Assembly: GCA_016793845.1 (NCBI GenBank)
Contig: JAEULI010000135.1
Coordinates: forward strand, 1 to 40,679
DNA length: 40,679 bases
DNA from: Sphingosinicella sp.
GTDB lineage: Bacteria; Pseudomonadota; Alphaproteobacteria; Sphingomonadales; Sphingomonadaceae
Direction: 5' to 3'
Shown here: one piece after another, positions 35,129 through 40,679 of the stretch
Layout: each line of letters opens with the position of its first letter
How positions within the stretch are numbered: position 1 is the first letter of the stretch
Translations under genes and position numbers: made by a program
Notes under the pieces: generated by a model
The model's input: the letters and a program-made list of their open reading frames with translations, nothing else
Told to the model about the DNA's origin: nothing
Databases searched by the model: none

Positions 35129-37138
35129 CTAGAATGCGGTTCCCGCGTGCTTCCAGGCCACAATGTCCTTGTAGACCCAGGAGGTCGTTGCGGCACGCGC
35201 CGCCTCCATCTTGGTCACCGCGTCGTCGAGGCCAGCCACCGGCGACATCCATCCACGGCGCACCGCATCCTGCGCAAGGCGCAGCGACCAGTAAGAGCGC
35301 AGTATGTAGTGCGCAGGCGCCGTATCGAAGCTGGTCATCGAGAGTGTGCCAGTCGACTTGACCCAGGCGACGAAGCTCGCCTCGTCCGTGTAGGGAAGAG
35401 CGCCGCTGACGACCACAGGGAAGCCGGAACCCGAACCCGTGCCATAGAAGCCCCGGGCACCGCCGATCTTGCCAAACCGCAGGATCATGTTTTCAGCAAC
35501 GCGCCTCAGCATCGCCGGCTCACCGGACGACGCGAACAGGTAGGCCGCTTCAGGGCCATAGCCCTGGATCATGAAGTTGGAGTAGGCGGAGTCCTGATTG
35601 AGGTCGACGGCCCGGAAAATCGATGACGAACGTTCGTAAACCGACGTTCCCGCGTCCATCGCTGCAAGCTGCGACTTCCAGTCGGCAAGGACATCCGACA
35701 CCATCTTCTGCGAACGCGCGCGGGACCAAAGAATGTTGCCGTTCGAGCTGCTCGCGTTTTCCGCGACATCCTGCAGTTTCCACAATGCCGACCAGACGTT
35801 CATCGTCGTCCGCTGGTATGTGAAGCGCGCACGGTAGCGACCGTCAGAATAGGCGCCGCGATACTCGCTGGCGAGCGCATAGGCTGCGATGGCCTGCTGC
35901 AGGATCGCCGCGCGCGGGTCACCGGTGGCCAGCCAGTAGGCATAACCATGGTTGAAAAGGTGCGCCTCGTCGCGGGAGTGCGAGTAGCACGAGCCGGCGG
36001 CTGCACCGATCTGGCTGAGCCAGGCGTAATCGGCCGGCGCGCACCACTCGCCCTCGTTGCCGAGCTGATCCGCCTTCGAGCTTGTCCCTTCGTTGATATA
36101 CGGCCTGTCGCCGGCGAACGGGACCTGCGGATCGCGGAGGAGATTCTGGTTCTCCGACCAGATCGCGAGGTTGGGAAGGCTGAGGCCGTAAAGCGTTTGG
36201 ATACGGTTCTGTTCGGCCGCATCGTTGAAAACAGCGCTGTTGCCGGAAAGCGCTGCGGCGATCATCACGGCATCATCACCCGAAATGAACCCGCGCGATG
36301 ATCCGTATTCGCCTCCCGAACCGGTGATCGCATAGGCGATCGCATTGTTCATGCCGGAGCGGCCATAGATGCGGCCGGGGACATAGCCCGCCTTGTTTTC
36401 GGCGGTGCGATCAGTCGCAAGCGTCGGCGACACCGGCCAGCCGGAAAATGCGGTGCTCGAATACGGCAGCACGCGTTTCGCGGTGACCGCGGCGCGGAGC
36501 CGATCCATGGACGGCGCGATCGGTTCGCCGTTGTCGATGCACTTCATGCTGCCGCCCAGCACGGAGAGCGATGTTTCGACGCCGCTGACGGACAGCGTAT
36601 AGCTACGCTCGCTAACGGTCGTGTCGCCCGGCACCGCATAGCGGACGATGCAGACACTCCACCACGTCGGGCGGCTTGCAAGCCCGAACAGATAGGCGCG
36701 GCCGCCGCTGACGGGCCCGAGATCGCTGACAGGCCATGTGCCGGTCGGGGTGGTGATCGTGTCCATCGCCGTCGCGGAGAGCCGCGTGCCGGCTACGGAC
36801 ACGGTGACCGGACCCGAGGGCATCGCCGGATCAGCCGGTGGAGGCGTCGGCGTGGGAGTTGGTGTCGGCGTGGGAGTCGGCGTCGGTGTGGGAGTTGGTG
36901 TCGGCGTGGGAGTCGGCGTCGGCGTCGGCGTCGGTGTGGGCGTCGGCGTCGGTGTGGGCGTCGGTGTGGGCGTCGGAGACGGGTCCGACGGGGCTGCCGT
37001 CGGCGGCGTGGTGCCGCCCGCATCGGTTTGCGTGCCACCAGAACTGCCGCCGCCACAGGCCGACAGAAGAATGAACGCGGACAGAAAAGCCACAGGCTGG
37101 CCCCGGCCGCGCAGACGCCCAGCAGAATAAATGTTCAT
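35129..37138 (-). CDS. Large lipoprotein with (Pro-Thr)22 linker, function unrecognised (tandem paralog A)
   Basis: The product is 669 aa from ATG 37138, preceded by GGGG-rich ribosome-binding sequence; a TTG three codons upstream is less likely. A lipobox LSAC puts the lipidated Cys at residue 28, then GGGSSGG, then (PT)22 from about residue 54, a spacer that could hold the domain away from the outer membrane. The rest parallels paralog B: WWSVCIVR, VLGGSMKCIDNGEP, RVLPYS, GRSGMNNAI, the shared DEAHLFNHGYAYWLATGDP block and a matching C-terminus ending WKHAGTAF. Two Trp- and Tyr-rich helices suggest carbohydrate binding, which is inference. The paralog gene follows after 48 bases and is probably in the same transcript. 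Confidence 0.88.
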   Translation of the reverse strand: MNIYSAGRLRGRGQPVAFLSAFILLSACGGGSSGGTQTDAGGTTPPTAAPSDPSPTPTPTPTPTPTPTPTPTPTPTPTPTPTPTPTPTPTPTPTPTPTPPPADPAMPSGPVTVSVAGTRLSATAMDTITTPTGTWPVSDLGPVSGGRAYLFGLASRPTWWSVCIVRYAVPGDTTVSERSYTLSVSGVETSLSVLGGSMKCIDNGEPIAPSMDRLRAAVTAKRVLPYSSTAFSGWPVSPTLATDRTAENKAGYVPGRIYGRSGMNNAIAYAITGSGGEYGSSRGFISGDDAVMIAAALSGNSAVFNDAAEQNRIQTLYGLSLPNLAIWSENQNLLRDPQVPFAGDRPYINEGTSSKADQLGNEGEWCAPADYAWLSQIGAAAGSCYSHSRDEAHLFNHGYAYWLATGDPRAAILQQAIAAYALASEYRGAYSDGRYRARFTYQRTTMNVWSALWKLQDVAENASSSNGNILWSRARSQKMVSDVLADWKSQLAAMDAGTSVYERSSSIFRAVDLNQDSAYSNFMIQGYGPEAAYLFASSGEPAMLRRVAENMILRFGKIGGARGFYGTGSGSGFPVVVSGALPYTDEASFVAWVKSTGTLSMTSFDTAPAHYILRSYWSLRLAQDAVRRGWMSPVAGLDDAVTKMEAARAATTSWVYKDIVAWKHAGTAF
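36845..36976. repeat. Hexanucleotide-like coding repeat encoding (Pro-Thr)22
   Basis: Twenty-two consecutive Pro-Thr codon pairs give a 132-base degenerate array with units such as GGCGTC, GGTGTG and GGAGTT on the plus strand. Codon third positions vary, so exact copy-number slippage would be limited, but local blocks of identical 12- and 24-base units are present and length differences between strains are likely. It encodes an extended linker. Confidence 0.95.
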
Positions 37139-37226
37139 TGACCCCAACGACCCCTCGTTGTGACCGCAAAATTGCGGATTTGAGGGGATTCTTGGGCGCC
37201 AACTCTAAACAAATGCCTAATACATC

Positions 37227-37244
37227 AAGTGTCGTGCGACACTT
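37227..37244. repeat. Palindrome in the AT-rich spacer between sodB and the tandem paralogs
   Basis: AAGTGTCGTGCGACACTT is a perfect 8-bp inverted repeat with a 2-base centre; with one bulged base the pairing extends to CATCA/TGATG on the outside. On the minus strand it is followed by TATTAGGCATTTGTTT. It could be the sodB terminator (hairpin plus T-rich tail) or an operator about 90 bases upstream of paralog A. The surrounding 37201-37330 is only about 37% GC by count. Confidence 0.5.
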
Positions 37245-37329
37245 TGATGGTTAAGACAGGCGAAGTGATTGTAATTACGGAGTCGAAATGTCGGTTAATT
37301 TCCTATTTTCTTTTGTACGCAACATTTCA

Positions 37330-37923
37330 TCAACGAAGATTGGTCGCCGCAAAAGACCAGTTGATCGTATTGGTTAAAAAATCATCTACGAAATCCGGTC
37401 GAGCATTCTGGTAATCCAGATAATAGGCGTGCTCCCAAACATCGAGCGTGATGAGTGGGTTAAGCCCTTCGTGAACGAGCGCGGAGTCGGCATCGTGGGT
37501 CGAAATGATCTTGAGCCCGCCTGCGCCCTCCTGGCAGAGCCACGCCCATCCACTGCCGAAATGACCGGTCGCTTCCGCCTTGAAGGCCTCGTTGAACTTG
37601 GAAAGGCCGCCGAAAGCCGAGTCGAGAAGATCTTTCAGCTTGCCTTCCGGCCCAGAAGCCTTCGGCGACAGCGAATTCCAGAAGAACGTATGGTTCCAGG
37701 CCTGTGCCGCGTTGTTGAAGAGCGACTGATCGCCCTTCGCCTTCGCGGCGCGGACGATCTCCTCGATCGGCTTGTCCTCAAGCGGCGTGCCGGCGATCGC
37801 GGCGTTGGCCTTGTCGACATAGGCCTTGTGATGCTTGCCGTGATGGAAATCGAGCGTGCGGGCGGACATGTGCGGCTCCAGCGCGTCGCGGGCGAACGGC
37901 AGGGGCGGGAATTCGATGGCCAT
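37330..37923 (-). CDS. sodB: Superoxide dismutase, Fe type
   Basis: The product is 197 aa from ATG 37923 with a GAGGAG ribosome-binding site. Metal ligands are His27 (FHHGKHH), His78 (AWNHTFFW), Asp161 and His165 (TLDVWEHAYYLDYQN). The Gln in NNAAQAWNH is the usual Fe-type outer-sphere residue. There is no signal peptide, so it is cytoplasmic. The last 70 or so coding bases (37330-37400) have only about 44% GC, unlike the rest of the gene. Confidence 0.96.
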   Translation of the reverse strand: MAIEFPPLPFARDALEPHMSARTLDFHHGKHHKAYVDKANAAIAGTPLEDKPIEEIVRAAKAKGDQSLFNNAAQAWNHTFFWNSLSPKASGPEGKLKDLLDSAFGGLSKFNEAFKAEATGHFGSGWAWLCQEGAGGLKIISTHDADSALVHEGLNPLITLDVWEHAYYLDYQNARPDFVDDFLTNTINWSFAATNLR

Positions 37924-37954
37924 CGTGTCTCCTCGGAGCGGAAAAGCAGGAAAG

Positions 37955-37968
37955 GTTTTCTGGAAAAC
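37955..37968. repeat. Perfect 14-bp inverted repeat between pspF and sodB
   Basis: GTTTTC-TG-GAAAAC lies 32 bases upstream of the sodB start and 28 bases after the pspF stop on the same strand. It may be a regulator site in the sodB promoter (iron or redox regulators are usual) or a short terminator stem for pspF, since CTTTCC follows on the minus strand. Confidence 0.4.
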
Positions 37969-37995
37969 GCAGAGAAACGCCCGAGGTTGCGTAGG

Positions 37996-39036
37996 TCAGG
38001 ATGTCGCAGCCCGGAGCAGGCCGTGACGGCGCAGGCAGTGCCTGAGCTGATCGTAGGTGACGGCGAGTGCCTCTGCGGCGGCGCGCTGGTTGTAGCGGCA
38101 GGTTTCCAGCGTGCGGACGAGAATGTCCCGTTCATATTCCGCCATCGCGGCGCGCAGATCGCTGACCGCGGCGCGCTGCTCGGCGGCCGCGACCGCGACT
38201 GCGGGTTCCACAGCCGGCGCCTTCGGCTCCGCGGCCGCCATCACGATCGATTGCCTGGGCCGCCACGGGGAGTCGAACGGATCGAACTGTAGCGCATCAA
38301 CGGGCGTCGCCGGATCGCCCCAGCGGTAGAGCGCGCGCTCCACGACGTTCTTGAGCTCGCGGACGTTGCCCGGCCATGCGTAGGCGCGCAGTTGCTGGCG
38401 CACTTCGCGGCTGAAGCCCGGAAAGTCCGGCCAGCCGAGCTCGACGGACATGCGGCGCGCGAAATGGTTCGCCAGTTCCATGATATCGTCGGAACGCGCG
38501 CGCAGCGGCGGCAGCGTGATCACTTCGAACGACAGCCGGTCGAGCAGGTCGGCGCGGAAGTGCCCCTTGTCGACGAGCGCGGGCAGATCCTCGTTGGTGG
38601 CGCCGACGATGCGCACGTCGACGGTGAGCGGCCGGTTCGCGCCGAGGCGCGTCAGCTCGCCATATTCGACGACGCGCAGCAGGCGCTCCTGCGCGGCGGA
38701 GGACAGCGTGCCGACCTCGTCCAGGAACAGCGTGCCGCCGTCCGCCTCCTCGAACCGCCCGCGGCGGGCCGAGGTTGCACCGGTGAAGGCCCCGGCCTCG
38801 TAGCCGAAGAGCTCGGCATCGATGAGGTTTTCGGACATCGCCGCACAGTTCATCGCGATGAACGGCTCATCCCACCGGAGACTGAGGCGATGCAAACGCT
38901 CCGCGACCATCTCCTTGCCGGTTCCGCGCTCGCCGATGACGAGCACGGGGCGGTTGAGTGCCGCGGCGAGGCTCGCCCGCTCGATCGCATCGAGCAGCTC
39001 GGTCGATTGGCCAACGAGAGTCGCCGAGTCCTTCAT
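37996..39036 (-). CDS. pspF: Phage shock protein transcriptional activator PspF
   Basis: The product is 346 aa from ATG 39036. A sigma54-activator AAA+ domain without a receiver domain has Walker A GERGTGKE (35-42), the sigma54-contacting GAFTGA (82-87), Walker B GGTLFLDEVG and WPGNVRELKNVVERALYRW. A linker rich in Ala/Val/Pro leads to a Fis-type helix-turn-helix (NQRAAAEALAVTYDQLRHCLRRHGLL). PspF activates the divergent psp operon and is held inactive by PspA until the inner membrane is stressed. The divergent gap carries a perfect sigma54 promoter. Confidence 0.95.
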   Translation of the reverse strand: MKDSATLVGQSTELLDAIERASLAAALNRPVLVIGERGTGKEMVAERLHRLSLRWDEPFIAMNCAAMSENLIDAELFGYEAGAFTGATSARRGRFEEADGGTLFLDEVGTLSSAAQERLLRVVEYGELTRLGANRPLTVDVRIVGATNEDLPALVDKGHFRADLLDRLSFEVITLPPLRARSDDIMELANHFARRMSVELGWPDFPGFSREVRQQLRAYAWPGNVRELKNVVERALYRWGDPATPVDALQFDPFDSPWRPRQSIVMAAAEPKAPAVEPAVAVAAAEQRAAVSDLRAAMAEYERDILVRTLETCRYNQRAAAEALAVTYDQLRHCLRRHGLLRAATS

Positions 39037-39048
39037 TGCCAATATTTA

Positions 39049-39070
39049 GCAAATTTTCCCAATTTTTTGC
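39049..39070. promoter_or_regulatory. Candidate PspF enhancer site
   Basis: An AT-rich imperfect dyad, GCAAATTTT...AATTTTTTGC, with matching GCAAA/TTTGC ends lies about 90 bases upstream of the sigma54 -24 element and just before the pspF start. Position and dyad symmetry suit a PspF upstream activating sequence that would also autoregulate pspF. The AT-rich stretch could instead be an IHF bend. Confidence 0.4.
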
Positions 39071-39144
39071 AATACATGCATATGGAAATTTCGCCAGCCT
39101 CCAACCGGAATACGCATAACACATTGAAAATACACAAATCACCG

Positions 39145-39164
39145 CGTGCCAGAAAACTGGCACG
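39145..39164. repeat. Perfect inverted repeat overlapping the -24 element
   Basis: CGTGCCAG-AAAA-CTGGCACG has 8-bp perfect arms, the right arm containing the TGGCAC of the sigma54 promoter. The left arm is an inverted copy of the -24 element without a matching -12, so it cannot itself be a second promoter. Confidence 0.6.
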
Positions 39165-39173
39165 ACCCTTGCT
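39158..39173 (+). promoter_or_regulatory. Sigma54 promoter of the psp operon
   Basis: TGGCACGACCCTTGCT matches the sigma54 consensus TGGCAC-N5-TTGC exactly, with GG (39159-39160) and GC (39171-39172) separated by 10 bases. Transcription would start near 39184, giving a leader of about 40 bases before the small-protein ATG at 39224. The PspF gene lies divergently. Confidence 0.92.
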
Positions 39174-39223
39174 GAACATTGGACAACGGATTTGAAAGCA
39201 ACAGTTAAACACAGGAGGCATCA

Positions 39224-39409
39224 ATGCTTACGCAGGCCAACAGCAACATGTTCCGGACCCTCTTCTGCACCGTCGGTGCGGTCGCGGTCAGCTCGGTCTT
39301 CCTCTTCGCCGCGGCGGGTCCCGCCCGCGCCGAAAGCCCGGCCAAGCTTGCCTCCCAGAGCATCCAGTTCCAGATCATCCCGGTTTCGACGAGCGCGATC
39401 GTTTACTGA
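39224..39409 (+). CDS. Small exported protein, first gene of the psp operon (unrecognised)
   Basis: The product is 61 aa. The ATG is preceded by a perfect AGGAGG, and this is the first gene after the sigma54 start point. Residues 10-36 form a signal peptide or membrane segment (LFCTVGAVAVSSVFLFAAAGPARA) with a possible cleavage after Ala36. The remaining ESPAKLASQSIQFQIIPVST-type tail of 25 residues has a beta-strand-like alternation and ends in Tyr. It matches none of PspA, B, C, D, E or G that I know. Being expressed under membrane stress, it may sit in or at the inner membrane. An in-frame ATG at residue 9 is possible. Confidence 0.75.
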   Translation: MLTQANSNMFRTLFCTVGAVAVSSVFLFAAAGPARAESPAKLASQSIQFQIIPVSTSAIVY

Positions 39410-39426
39410 TCGGCCCGCAGCGTCTA

Positions 39427-39469
39427 GCGGCCGGAGCGGATCCCCCCAGTCCCCTCCCGCTCCGGCCGC
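39427..39469 (+). repeat. Strong hairpin between the small protein gene and pspA
   Basis: GCGGCCGGAGCGG (39427-39439) and CCGCTCCGGCCGC (39457-39469) are perfect 13-bp arms with a 17-base C-rich loop, 17 bases after the small-protein stop. No T-tract follows, and the pspA ribosome-binding site AGGAG begins 14 bases later. It is more likely an mRNA-stabilising or partial attenuation element setting the ratio of the small protein to PspA than a full terminator. Confidence 0.8.
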
Positions 39470-39497
39470 CACCTTCAACTTCAGGAGTTCAGACCAG

Positions 39498-40169
39498 ATG
39501 GGCATTTTCTCGAGGACGCGCGACATCATCGCCGCAAACGTCACCGACCTTCTCGACCGCGCCGAAGACCCGGCGAAGATGATCCGCATGATCATCATGG
39601 AGATGGAAGAGACGCTCGTGGAAGTCCGCGCCTCCGCCGCCCGCACCATCGCCGACCAGAAGGAAATGCGCCGCACGATCCTGAAACTGGATCAGGCGCA
39701 GGCGACGTGGGCCGAGAAGGCTGAACTGGCACTGTCCAAGGGCCGCGAGGATCTCGCCAAGGCGGCGCTGCTCGAAAAGCAGAAGATGAGCGGCAGCGGC
39801 GCCCAGCTGCAGGCCGAAGTCGATCTGCTCGACGAACAGCTCTCGCACTACGAAGGCGACATCCAGAAGCTGGAAAGCAAGCTTCGCGAGGCACGCACAC
39901 GCCAATCGGCGCTGCTGTCGCGGCTGGAGACGGCGAACAACCGGGTGCGGATGCGCAGCCTGCTGCGCGGCCCGAAGGTGGACGAGGCCTTCTCGCGCTT
40001 CGATGTGCTGGAACGCCGTGTCGACTACGCCGAAGGCCAGGTGGACGCGCTCGCGCTCGGCGAGACGCGCAGCCTGGAGATGCAGATCGCCGATCTGCGC
40101 ACCGACGACGCCGTCGAGGCCGAGCTTGCCGCGCTGAAGACCAAGATGGCCCAGAAGCAGGAGGGTTGA
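39498..40169 (+). CDS. pspA: Phage shock protein A
   Basis: The product is 223 aa from ATG 39498 with AGGAG upstream. It begins MGIFSRTRDIIAANVTDLLDRAEDPAKMI, the amphipathic helix and PspA/IM30 (ESCRT-III-like) signature, and continues as near-continuous coiled coil (Ala/Glu/Lys/Arg rich) to the end. PspA binds PspF to keep it inactive and, when released, assembles on stressed inner membrane. It is followed after 3 bases by pspB. Confidence 0.97.
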   Translation: MGIFSRTRDIIAANVTDLLDRAEDPAKMIRMIIMEMEETLVEVRASAARTIADQKEMRRTILKLDQAQATWAEKAELALSKGREDLAKAALLEKQKMSGSGAQLQAEVDLLDEQLSHYEGDIQKLESKLREARTRQSALLSRLETANNRVRMRSLLRGPKVDEAFSRFDVLERRVDYAEGQVDALALGETRSLEMQIADLRTDDAVEAELAALKTKMAQKQEG

Positions 40170-40172
40170 TCC

Positions 40173-40463
40173 ATGGCTGAAGCTATTGTCCCGCTTGTCG
40201 CCGTCATCGTCATCTTCATCGGTATGCCTTGGCTGTTCCTGCACTACCGGATGAAATCCAAGCAGAACCGCAGCCTTTCGATCGAGGACGAACGTATGCT
40301 CGACGACCTTCACCAGGCGGCGCTCCGCCTTGAAGACCGGCTGCAGACGATCGAGCGCATCATGTCGGTCGACAACCCCAACTGGCGCCACATCGCCGCG
40401 GGAAGCCCGGTCGGCGAGCGCCTTGAAGACACACGCACTGCTGAGATCAGGAGGATGAAATGA
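40173..40463 (+). CDS. pspB: Phage shock protein B
   Basis: The product is 96 aa. One N-terminal membrane helix (IVPLVAVIVIFIGMPWLFLHYRM) is followed by a charged coiled coil (EDERMLDDLHQAALRLEDRLQTIERIM). This is the PspB layout; at 96 residues it is longer than the 74-residue enterobacterial protein. PspB works with PspC as the membrane sensor that draws PspA away from PspF. Its stop overlaps pspC as ATGA. Confidence 0.95.
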   Translation: MAEAIVPLVAVIVIFIGMPWLFLHYRMKSKQNRSLSIEDERMLDDLHQAALRLEDRLQTIERIMSVDNPNWRHIAAGSPVGERLEDTRTAEIRRMK

Positions 40464-40654
40464 GCTTCGCACTCGACAAGAGAAACGCCATTTTCCTCGG
40501 CGTCTGCGCCGGCTTCGCAAAAATGACGAACACGGATGCGCTCTGGTGGCGGCTCGGCGCCGTCGTCGGCACCGTCGTCGGCTTCGGGCTGCTGCCGATC
40601 ATCTACCTGCTCATCGCCTGGCTCGCCCAGCCGCGCACCGCCCATGACGCCTGA
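40460..40654 (+). CDS. pspC: Phage shock protein C (short form)
   Basis: The product is 64 aa, essentially the PspC domain alone: FALDKRNAIFLGVCAGFAKMTNTDALWWRL followed by one membrane helix (GTVVGFGLLPIIYLLIAWLAQ). It lacks the second half of the 119-residue enterobacterial PspC that extends to the periplasm. It overlaps pspB by 4 bases. The remaining 25 bases of the window show nothing further. Confidence 0.93.
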   Translation: MSFALDKRNAIFLGVCAGFAKMTNTDALWWRLGAVVGTVVGFGLLPIIYLLIAWLAQPRTAHDA

Positions 40655-40679
40655 TCCATACGCCTGATACGATCCGAAA

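Noticed and set aside
36845-36976. Repeat array as a possible CRISPR or VNTR outside a gene.
   Set aside because: The units are in frame within a lipoprotein gene and encode Pro-Thr without spacers; it is a coding repeat.
39127-39152. A second, minus-strand sigma54 promoter for pspF from the inverted TGGCACG arm.
   Set aside because: Reading the minus strand from the left arm gives TGGCACG but no TTGC-like -12 element at the required spacing.

Overview
The window reads as a chromosomal core segment of a high-GC alphaproteobacterium, most likely a sphingomonad (Sphingomonadales). The basis is gene content and order (ahcY - DivL-type kinase - tsaE - amgK - murU - addB; dapF - mtaB - ftsY - yciB; ffh - rpsP - rimM - trmD - rplS; an alphaproteobacterial pspF/pspABC locus), uniformly GC-rich codons, and the long Ala/Glu tail on ribosomal protein S16. 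No rRNA, tRNA, CRISPR array, transposase or prophage gene was seen. The genus cannot be fixed from the sequence alone.

Layout. 1-7.6 kb (minus strand): a tightly overlapping block with ahcY, a DivL-like PAS kinase homologue whose H-box carries Tyr instead of His, tsaE, the peptidoglycan-recycling pair amgK/murU, and the start of addB, which runs off the left edge. 7.6-11.1 kb: a small secreted protein of unknown function, YqgE/AlgH, a peroxiredoxin and AMP nucleosidase. 11.1-12.9 kb: a secreted M2 (ACE-like) dipeptidase. 12.9-17.9 kb: a detoxification-like locus in which an alpha/beta hydrolase, a GFA-domain protein and a 2-hydroxychromene-2-carboxylate isomerase-like protein diverge from marR-emrA-emrB. 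The shared 79-bp gap holds a very clear sigma70 promoter with a perfect palindromic operator in its spacer. 17.9-22.8 kb: asd, a DUF502 membrane protein and leuB/leuD/leuC.

22.9-28.0 kb: the SRP/ribosome operon ffh-rpsP-rimM-trmD-rplS, with an exported class-C beta-lactamase-fold serine hydrolase inserted between rimM and trmD. 28.3-33.3 kb: an outer-membrane barrel protein, a lipoprotein-type SAM methyltransferase, and dapF-mtaB-ftsY-yciB. 33.3-37.1 kb: the most accessory-looking part, two tandem, mutually homologous large exported proteins of unrecognised function. One has a lipobox and a (Pro-Thr)22 linker; both share a block that resembles all-helical toroid carbohydrate-active enzymes. 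An AT-rich spacer of about 190 bp separates them from sodB, and the AT-rich composition continues into the 3' end of sodB. 37.3-40.7 kb: sodB, pspF, and a divergent sigma54-driven psp operon that begins with an undescribed 61-aa exported small protein, followed by a 13-bp perfect hairpin and then pspA, pspB and pspC.

How the parts fit: most genes serve central functions (methyl cycle, leucine and lysine/DAP synthesis, translation and membrane targeting, cell-wall recycling, envelope stress). The best candidates for undescribed biology are the tandem secreted paralogs, the sigma54-controlled small protein with its hairpin, and the promoter-spacer MarR operator with an apparently leaderless transcript.
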